Source: Deltaproteobacteria bacterium (GTDB taxonomy: Bacteria; Myxococcota_A; UBA9160; JAFDET01). From it: a stretch of DNA of 11,443 nt. The DNA is taken from positions 1 through 11,443 of the forward strand of contig JAFDET010000129.1 in assembly GCA_019310195.1 (NCBI GenBank), in the 5' to 3' direction. The notes under the pieces were generated by a model that worked only from the letters and a program-made list of their open reading frames with translations, did no database searches and had not been told where the DNA came from. The translations under genes were made by a program, and so were the position numbers. Within the stretch, counting starts at the first letter, position 1, and every line of letters begins with the position of its first letter. This document shows positions 6,530-11,443 of this stretch, in pieces.

Positions 6530-7273
6530 TCAGGGAGCGGGAGCGCGGAAGTCCCCGGCGGTGAGCTGGGCCTGGGCGGCGCCCCGGACGGCCAGATAGA
6601 GCTGCTCGCGTCCCTCCTCCTCCAAAGCCACCCAGGAGGGCAGCCGCCGGTCGCCGAAGTCCACGACCGGACCGAAGCGGAAGCGGGAGCCCGAGGCCAG
6701 ATCAATGCGCACGATTTCGTAGCTGTAGCTGTCGAGCCACACGGACGCGTGCCGGGCGAAGGCCTCCGGGGCCGGATCCGGGTTGCGAGCGCCGACGACG
6801 AAGCAGTCGTGCGCGTCGCTGCGGGCCAGGTCCGCCCGCTCCAGGTCCACACCCAGGCTCTGCAGCGCGCTGCGCAGCGAGCGTCCGTAGCGGAACTGGA
6901 GCAGGTAGAGAGGCGGAAGCAACGCGCGCGGGTCGGCCAGCCGGGCGCCGTCGCGCCAGGTGCGGGCCCTGGCGCCCGTCCAGAGATGCCGCTCGCGCAC
7001 GCCGTTGCGTCCCACCAGGTCCAGGCGCGCCGCGCTGCGCGCGGGGTCGGTGATCAGCTGACCGGTGGCGATGGGCTCCAGCTCAGGAGTGGGGAGCTCG
7101 GTGAAGAGCGCCACCTCGAGGCGCAGGCCACCGGTGCGCCCGTGGCTGAAGTTGGCGCTTGCCGCCGCGTCGGTGAGCTTCTCGGGCGCGGGAACGAACG
7201 CCAGCAGAGGAAGCGGCAGCAGCGCAACCAGCACTGCGACCGCCGTGAGACGAAACCGCCAAACCCGCCTCAA
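6530..7273 (-). CDS. Exported protein of unknown function, possibly LolA/LolB-like fold
   Basis: The chosen start is a TTG that shares TTGA with the enolase stop, giving 247 residues. With it the protein begins MRRVWRFRL, followed by the hydrophobic core TAVAVLVALLPLPLLAF, a good Sec signal peptide that longer upstream starts would bury. GGGG lies 5 bases before the TTG. No lipobox Cys is seen, so cleavage near residue 27-30 would release a periplasmic protein. The mature part is rich in beta-strand patterns, with pieces such as ASVWLDSYSYEIVRIDL and FGDRRLPSWVALEEEGREQLYLAV. These recall LolA/LolB-type lipoprotein-binding barrels, in which a strand carrying 'W(L/I)D' is followed by one with 'LP'. 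That likeness is weak and the function is not assigned. One Cys (157) is visible. Coupling to enolase is unusual. Confidence 0.72.
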   Translation of the reverse strand: MRRVWRFRLTAVAVLVALLPLPLLAFVPAPEKLTDAAASANFSHGRTGGLRLEVALFTELPTPELEPIATGQLITDPARSAARLDLVGRNGVRERHLWTGARARTWRDGARLADPRALLPPLYLLQFRYGRSLRSALQSLGVDLERADLARSDAHDCFVVGARNPDPAPEAFARHASVWLDSYSYEIVRIDLASGSRFRFGPVVDFGDRRLPSWVALEEEGREQLYLAVRGAAQAQLTAGDFRAPAP

Positions 7274-8568
7274 CGCGACCCCGACAGCGTGCTCGACCCG
7301 GCGTAGCGGGCGCGGCCGCCGAGCTCTTCCTCGATGCGCAGCAGGCGGTTGTACTTGGCCACGCGGTCCGAGCGGCACAGCGAGCCCGTCTTGATCTGGC
7401 CCGCGCCGGTAGCCACGGCCAGGTCCGCGATGGTCGTGTCCTCGGTCTCCCCGGAACGGTGCGAGATCACGTTGGAGTAGCCCGCGTCCCGCGCGGTGCT
7501 CATGGCGTCCAGGGTCTCTGTAAGGGTTCCGATCTGGTTGACCTTGATGAGGATCGAGTTGGCCACGTTGGACTCGATGCCCCGGCGCAGGATCGCCGGA
7601 TTGGTCACGAAGATATCGTCACCGACCAGCTGGCAGGCGCCGCCCAGCTCCCGCGTGAGCCCGGCCCAGCCGTCCCAGTCGTCCTCGGCCAGCCCGTCCT
7701 CGATGGACACGATCGGGTAGAGGTTGGCCCACTCCTTCCAGAAGCCGATCATCTCCTCGGAGTTCTTCTTCACTCCCTCGCCGGCCAGGTCGTAGACCCC
7801 GCCGGAGCAGAACTCACTGGCCGCGGGATCGAGTGCGATGGACACGTCCTGGCCGGGCTGGTAGCCCGCCTTCTCCACCGCCGAGAGCACCAGCTCGATG
7901 GCCTCGCGATTGCTGCCCAGGTTGGGGGCGAAGCCGCCCTCGTCGCCCACCGACGTGACGTAGCCCCGGTCGCCCAGCACCTTCTTCAGGGCGTGGAAGA
8001 TCTCCGCGCCCCAGCGCAGCGCCTCGGCGAAGCTGGGTGCCCCCACCGGGTAGATCATGAACTCCTGGAAGTCGACGTTGTTGTCGGCATGGGCGCCGCC
8101 GTTGAGCACGTTCATCATCGGCGCCGGGAGCAGGTGCGCTTCGTCTCCGCCCAGGAAGCGGTAGAGGGGCTGCTCGCGGACGGCGGCAGCGGCGTGGGCC
8201 GCGGCCAAGGACACACCCAGCAGGGCATTCGCGCCCAGGCGCGACTTGGTATCGGTGCCGTCCAGCTCGATGAGAGCCCGATCGAGCGCCTCCTGGTCCG
8301 CCAGGGTACCCAGGCTACGGCCGGTCACGGCCCCGGCGATCTCTCCGTTCACGTGCCCGACGGCGTTCGCGACACCCTTGCCGCCGTAGCGCGCGGCATC
8401 GCCGTCGCGCAGCTCCAGTGCCTCGCGGGCACCGGTGGAGGCACCGGAGGGCACGGCGGCGCGGCCGCGCCGGCCGTCGGAGGTGACCACGTCGGCCTCC
8501 AGCGTGGGGTTGCCGCGCGAGTCCAGGATCTCGCGCGCATGCACGCTGGCAATGCTGACGTCGGGCAC
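7270..8568 (-). CDS. eno: Enolase (phosphopyruvate hydratase)
   Basis: This is a complete 432-residue enolase, the typical bacterial length. It catalyses interconversion of 2-phosphoglycerate and phosphoenolpyruvate in glycolysis, in the cytoplasm with Mg2+. Conserved pieces are all present: SRGNPTLEADV at the N-terminus, PSGASTG, H160 in NGGAHADNNVDFQEF, E210 in GDEGGFAPN, the metal ligands D247, E290 and D317, the catalytic base K342 in IKVNQIGTLTE, SHRSGETEDT (369-378), and K393 in GQIKTGSLCRSDRVAKYN. The start is GTG at 8568, fixed by a strong AGGAGG 7 bases upstream. It is the first gene of a five-gene minus-strand run and overlaps the next gene by TTGA. A possible extended -10 (TGC-TAGCTT, 8594-8602) lies before it without a good -35, so partial readthrough from the ABC operon is also possible. 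Confidence 0.98.
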   Translation of the reverse strand: MPDVSIASVHAREILDSRGNPTLEADVVTSDGRRGRAAVPSGASTGAREALELRDGDAARYGGKGVANAVGHVNGEIAGAVTGRSLGTLADQEALDRALIELDGTDTKSRLGANALLGVSLAAAHAAAAVREQPLYRFLGGDEAHLLPAPMMNVLNGGAHADNNVDFQEFMIYPVGAPSFAEALRWGAEIFHALKKVLGDRGYVTSVGDEGGFAPNLGSNREAIELVLSAVEKAGYQPGQDVSIALDPAASEFCSGGVYDLAGEGVKKNSEEMIGFWKEWANLYPIVSIEDGLAEDDWDGWAGLTRELGGACQLVGDDIFVTNPAILRRGIESNVANSILIKVNQIGTLTETLDAMSTARDAGYSNVISHRSGETEDTTIADLAVATGAGQIKTGSLCRSDRVAKYNRLLRIEEELGGRARYAGSSTLSGSR

Positions 8569-8575
8569 GGAAAAG

Positions 8576-8581
8576 CCTCCT
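8576..8581 (-). promoter_or_regulatory. Strong ribosome binding site of enolase
   Basis: AGGAGG on the minus strand, 7 bases before GTG 8568, settles the non-ATG start of enolase and is the strongest Shine-Dalgarno in the window. This suits a highly expressed glycolytic gene. Confidence 0.8.
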
Positions 8582-8614
8582 GCTGGGTCGCGAAAGCTAG
8601 CAGAAGCGGCCCCT

Positions 8615-8634
8615 CCGCCGGGGAGCGCCGGCGG
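8615..8634 (-). terminator. Stem-loop after the ABC importer operon
   Basis: On the minus strand CCGCCGG, a 6-base loop and CCGGCGG form a perfect 7-bp stem starting 2 bases after the stop of the ATPase gene. It is followed by GC-rich sequence and only a weak T-bias (CTTCT). It could end or attenuate the importer transcript before enolase. Confidence 0.42.
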
Positions 8635-8636
8635 GC

Positions 8637-9407
8637 TCAGCGGGGCACCACCAGGGGGGCACCGTCGGGCCCGGGCACCACCTGGGCCTCGACGCCGTAG
8701 GCCTCCCGCAGGCGCTGCGGGTCGAGCACCTCGGCGGGCGGGCCCGCGGCCAGGACGCGCCCATCGGCCAGCAGCGCCAGCCGGTCACAGAAGCGCGCGG
8801 CCAGGGTCAGGTCGTGGGTGACCACCAGGGCGGCGCGGCCGTCTCGCGCCAGCTCGCGCACGGCCCCCAGCACCTGGACCCGGTGGGCCAGGTCCAGGAA
8901 CGCGGTGGGCTCGTCGAAGATCAGGACCCGCGGATCCTGGACCAGCGCGCGGGATACCATGACCAGCTGCCGCTCGCCGCCCGATACCTCGAGGATCGAG
9001 CGGTCGGCCAGGTGCGCCACGCCCATGCGCTCCAGCGCCTGCTGCGCCCGCTCCAGGTCGGCGGGCGACTCGAAGGCGAAGGCGCCCAGGTGGGGCGTGC
9101 GGCCCATGAGCACCACCTCGGCCACCCGGAAAGGGAAGGGCACGTGGGTCTCCTGGGGCACCACGGCCACCCGCCGGGCCAGCTCGCGCCGGGAGAGCGC
9201 CGTAACCGGGTCGCCGTCCACGCGGACCGAGCCGGCATCGGGCGCGATCACCCGGGTGACCGTTCGCAGCAGCGTGGTCTTGCCGGCGCCGTTGCGCCCC
9301 AGCAGCCCCACCACCTCGCCCGGGGCCACGTCCAGGTCGATGCCGCGCAGCACGTCGGCCCCACCCAGGCGCACCGCAACGCCTTCGAAGCGGAGCCCGG
9401 CGCTCAT
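8637..9407 (-). CDS. ABC importer ATPase, BtuD/FecE/FhuC type
   Basis: This 256-residue ATP-binding subunit belongs to a type II importer for vitamin B12, haem or ferric siderophores. The order of motifs is canonical: Walker A GRNGAGKTT (37-45), Q-loop Q85 in VVPQETHVPFPF, signature VSGGERQ (141-147), Walker B VLIFDE (161-166), D-loop FLDLAH and the switch His 198 in VVTHD. The segment VAEVVLMGRTPHLGAF (95-110) is typical of the siderophore/B12 subgroup. It acts on the inner face of the membrane as a dimer with the permease, whose gene ends at the same ATGA (9404-9407). The substrate cannot be settled from this subunit. Confidence 0.95.
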   Translation of the reverse strand: MSAGLRFEGVAVRLGGADVLRGIDLDVAPGEVVGLLGRNGAGKTTLLRTVTRVIAPDAGSVRVDGDPVTALSRRELARRVAVVPQETHVPFPFRVAEVVLMGRTPHLGAFAFESPADLERAQQALERMGVAHLADRSILEVSGGERQLVMVSRALVQDPRVLIFDEPTAFLDLAHRVQVLGAVRELARDGRAALVVTHDLTLAARFCDRLALLADGRVLAAGPPAEVLDPQRLREAYGVEAQVVPGPDGAPLVVPR

Positions 9408-10426
9408 CGCCCGGCCTCGGCCAGGGCGCGGCGGCGCAGCAACAGCAGGAAGAGCGGGCCGCCCAGCAGCGCGGTGATGGCGCCCACCGGAAGCTCGCGC
9501 CCGCCCAGCACGCTGCGGGCCAGCGAGTCGCACATCACCAGGAAGGCGGCGCCCCCGAGGCCGGCGGCCGGCAGCAGCAGGCGATGATCGGGTCCGATCA
9601 CCAGACGCAGCAGGTGTGGGATGATCAGGCCTACGAAGCCGATCAGCCCCGACACCGAGACCGCGGCGCCCACCATCAACGAGGTCGCCACCAGCACGAT
9701 CCGCTTCACCCGCTCCACGTCCACGCCCAGCTGCTCGGCCGACTCCTCCCCCAGGGCCAGGGCGTTGAGGCCGCGGGCCAGGGGCAGCACCGCCGCCAGG
9801 CCCAGCACCAGGAAGGCCGCCACCCAGCCCACCAGCTCCGGCCGCGCGCCCGACAGGCTTCCGATCAGCCACAGGAAGATCCGCGCGCCGTCGGCAAAGC
9901 CCGCCACGGAAGCCAGGAAGATGATCAGCGCCGACGCGAAGGCGTTGAAGACCACGCCGGTAAGCAGAAGATGGGTGGACGAGAACCGGGTGCGCGCACC
10001 GGCGAGGGCGTAGAGCAGGGCGGTCGTCGCGACGGCCCCGGCGAAGGCCGACGGGGGCACCGCAGACTGGCCCAGGCCCAGGGCGGCGCCGAACGACAGC
10101 ACGCTGACGCCGGCCAGGGCGGCGCCACCGGAGACGCCCAGGATGTAGGGATCGGCCAGCGGATTGCGCAGCAGCGCCTGGAAGCAGACGCCGGCCACCG
10201 CCAGGGCGGCGCCCACCAGCGACGCCAACACCACGCGCGGCAAGCGGATGCGCAGCACGATGTCGCTCGCCGCAGCGTCGCTCGCCTCACCGCGCAGGGC
10301 GTCGAGCACGTCGGAGGGCGCCAACCCGCTGGGCCCGGTGACCAGGCCGAGCACCGCGCACGTGAGGAGCAGCGCGCTGCACGCCGCCAGAACCGCGACC
10401 CAGCGCCGGCGGGAGAGGACTCTCAC
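9404..10426 (-). CDS. ABC importer permease, FecCD/BtuC family
   Basis: This 340-residue integral membrane protein has about ten hydrophobic segments, the normal size for the family. Landmarks are RLPRVVLA (61-68), the highly conserved GVCFQALLRNPLADPYILG (79-97), LGVDVERVKR (233-242, next to the coupling helix that touches the ATPase), GLIGFVGLIIPHLLRLVIG (260-278) and the C-terminal ELPVGAITALLGGPLFLLLL. It forms the transport channel as a homodimer. The GTG start at 10426 shares GTGA with the stop of the binding-protein gene, so translation is probably coupled. The start gives the expected basic tail VLSRRRW just before the first helix. Confidence 0.95.
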   Translation of the reverse strand: MRVLSRRRWVAVLAACSALLLTCAVLGLVTGPSGLAPSDVLDALRGEASDAAASDIVLRIRLPRVVLASLVGAALAVAGVCFQALLRNPLADPYILGVSGGAALAGVSVLSFGAALGLGQSAVPPSAFAGAVATTALLYALAGARTRFSSTHLLLTGVVFNAFASALIIFLASVAGFADGARIFLWLIGSLSGARPELVGWVAAFLVLGLAAVLPLARGLNALALGEESAEQLGVDVERVKRIVLVATSLMVGAAVSVSGLIGFVGLIIPHLLRLVIGPDHRLLLPAAGLGGAAFLVMCDSLARSVLGGRELPVGAITALLGGPLFLLLLRRRALAEAGR

Positions 10427-11270
10427 GGCCGCAGCTCCGCGCGGTCGGCGCAGCTCGGGAGCCGGCTTCCGTGGACCGCGCAAGCCACGGTCCAGACCGC
10501 CCGATCGAGCCACGGCCCGGGGAGCGTGGCGGTGCCCGGCCCCAGGCCGACCACGCGCTGGTCGCGAACCGCGGGAAGCGAGGGCAACTGCGCCCAGTAG
10601 TCGGGTGCCGGCTGGGGATCGGTGCTCGAATCCAACAATGCCTCGGGGGCGCGCGCCACCAGCCACTCCAACGCGGCGCGCGGGTAGGGGCCGTCGAGCT
10701 CCGCCCCCAGGTTGCGGGCGCCGGCGCTCTCCAGCATCTCGCTGATGAAGCTTCCGCTTCCCACCACGAAGAGCGGCTCGCGTTGCAGCACGAACACGAC
10801 GCTCGGGTGCGGCAGATCTCGCACCGCCGTCTCGACCGCGTCGCGTGCGCGGCGGATCGCGGCGATGCGGGCCTCGGCCGCGGCGCTGCGGCCCACGGCT
10901 CGGCCCAGGGTGCCGATCGCCCCCAGCACATCCTCGAATGACTTGGGGTCCAGGGCCAGCACCTCGATCCCCACCGCTTCGAGCCGCGCGCGGAAGTCGC
11001 GCTGCTCGAAACTGGGCACCAGCACTACCAGGTCCGGCTGCGCCGCCACCACCACCTCCAAGCTGGGGTCGGTGAGGCCCCCCACGTTGGGGCGCCCGGC
11101 CAGCTCCGGATGGTTGCGGTGGGACCACTCGTCGGCGGCGACCAAGGTGTCGCCGGCACCCAGGGCCAGCAGCATGGCGCTGAGGGAGGGGTTCATGGAG
11201 ACCACCCGCCGCGCCGGTGCGCCGCCGCGGCGGCGAGCACCACGGCCAGGGCGACTGCGATCCGCAGCAT
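10423..11270 (-). CDS. Periplasmic B12/iron-chelate binding protein, BtuF-like, frame-broken at signal peptide
   Basis: The mature domain is 265 residues from APARRVVSMNPSLSAMLLALGAG (11220) to the stop at 10423. It has the class III binding-protein pattern: VVSMNPSLSAMLLALGAGD, VGGLTDPSLEVVVAAQPDLVV, a long helix, then VVFVLQREPLFVVGSGSFISEML. It should deliver substrate to the permease and ATPase encoded next, through GTGA and ATGA overlaps. A good signal peptide, MLRIAVALAVVLAAAAA, starts at ATG 11270 but lies in another frame. Its last Ala codon ends at 11220, the same base where the mature frame begins, so one missing base near 11220 explains the break. In the mature frame the only long extension upstream (to 11436) is Arg/Pro-rich and not signal-like, while internal starts GTG 11205 or ATG 11196 would give no export. 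A recent frameshift or a sequence error in the GCG run is likely. I see no clear ribosome site before ATG 11270. Confidence 0.82.
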
Positions 11271-11332
11271 GGGGCGGTGGATAGCACGCGGCGACCAGCG
11301 GTGGCGGTGACCGACGCGGAGGTTGGGAGCCG

Positions 11333-11443
11333 AGGTGGGGTGGGGGTCCCGTGCTCAAACAGTCCTCGCCGGATGGAGCTTCGGGGCGGATCCGAAACAC
11401 AGCAACCGGCTGCGGAACTGCGCGCGGGACCCCCACCCCACCT
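11333..11443 (-). repeat. Long nested hairpin in the importer leader; perfect 19-bp inverted repeat at the contig end
   Basis: Bases 11333-11351 and 11425-11443 are exact reverse complements (19 bp, outer arm AGGTGGGGTGGGGGTCCCG). Inside, on the minus strand, further helices nest in order: CAGTTCC (11414-11420) with GGACTG (11360-11365) through one bulge, GCCGG (11406-11410) with CCGGC (11368-11372), and GTTTCGG (11392-11398) with CCGAAGC (11378-11384) around a 7-base loop. It lies about 60 bases before the signal-peptide ATG of the binding-protein gene. It may be a structured leader RNA. The alternative is a fold-back artefact, since the last arm ends exactly at the last base of the window. 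Confidence 0.6.

Noticed and set aside
7459..8700. A 413-codon plus-strand frame opposite enolase
   Set aside because: It mirrors the enolase codons and has no domain. Long antisense frames are expected at this GC content.
9404..11287. A 627-codon minus-strand frame covering the permease plus a long N-terminal extension
   Set aside because: The part before 10426 is Arg/Pro/Gly-rich and overlaps the binding-protein gene. The true permease starts at the GTG in GTGA.
11360..11443. Cobalamin riboswitch before the BtuF-like gene
   Set aside because: The minus strand has pieces that recall the core (GGTG-N4-TCC and a CCGC stretch), but the conserved A, the GGGAA element and the usual 3' box with AGxCAGGAxACC are not convincingly present. 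The 5' part, if any, lies outside the window.
1..11443. CRISPR array, insertion sequence or phage/defence module
   Set aside because: No regularly spaced repeats, transposase, integrase, nuclease or toxin-antitoxin pattern is visible on either strand.

Overview
The window is very GC-rich bacterial DNA, densely packed with genes that mostly lie on the minus strand. Four-base start/stop overlaps are common, and GTG and TTG starts are used often. The gene families (a SIS-linked sugar kinase, a YbjN-like protein, an AurF-like diiron protein beside a TetR regulator, and a cytidylate-kinase-like protein with the N-terminus typical of high-GC delta-proteobacterial lineages) suggest a Gram-negative of the Myxococcota/Desulfobacterota/Binatota type. 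That placement is inference. The piece looks like a complete short contig, because its last bases form one arm of a perfect inverted repeat.

Layout, left to right. (1) 1-101: the tail of a plus-strand membrane-like protein. (2) 114-732 minus: a cytidylate-kinase-like gene broken by an internal deletion plus frame change. (3) 784-859 minus: tRNA-Ala(CGC). (4) 962-1426 plus: a universal stress protein. (5) 1569-2582 minus and 2682-3335 plus: a divergent pair made of a diiron AurF/ferritin-like oxidase and a TetR regulator. They share a spacer holding a good sigma70-type promoter and a 23-bp dyad at its expected transcription start. (6) 8568 down to 3387 minus: a five-gene run of enolase, exported protein, dihydrodipicolinate-synthase-family aldolase, PfkB kinase fused to a SIS sugar-phosphate isomerase, and a YbjN-like protein. 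Two of its junctions are 4-bp overlaps. (7) 11270 down to 8637 minus: a BtuF-BtuC-BtuD type ABC importer for vitamin B12 or an iron chelate, again joined by 4-bp overlaps. Its binding-protein gene has a frame break at the end of the signal peptide. (8) 11333-11443: a long nested hairpin in the leader of that operon.

The main object of interest is the five-gene run. It joins a glycolytic enzyme, a pyruvate-type aldolase and a bifunctional-looking kinase-isomerase, which suggests a route for a phosphorylated sugar or 2-keto-3-deoxy sugar acid that feeds into or draws on lower glycolysis. The kinase-isomerase fusion keeps the PfkB catalytic motif and all four positions I recall as catalytic in arabinose-5-phosphate isomerase, and it has no CBS domains. 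The substrate is unknown. The other points worth checking are the two frame-broken genes (real decay or assembly error), the dyad operator, and the terminal hairpin.
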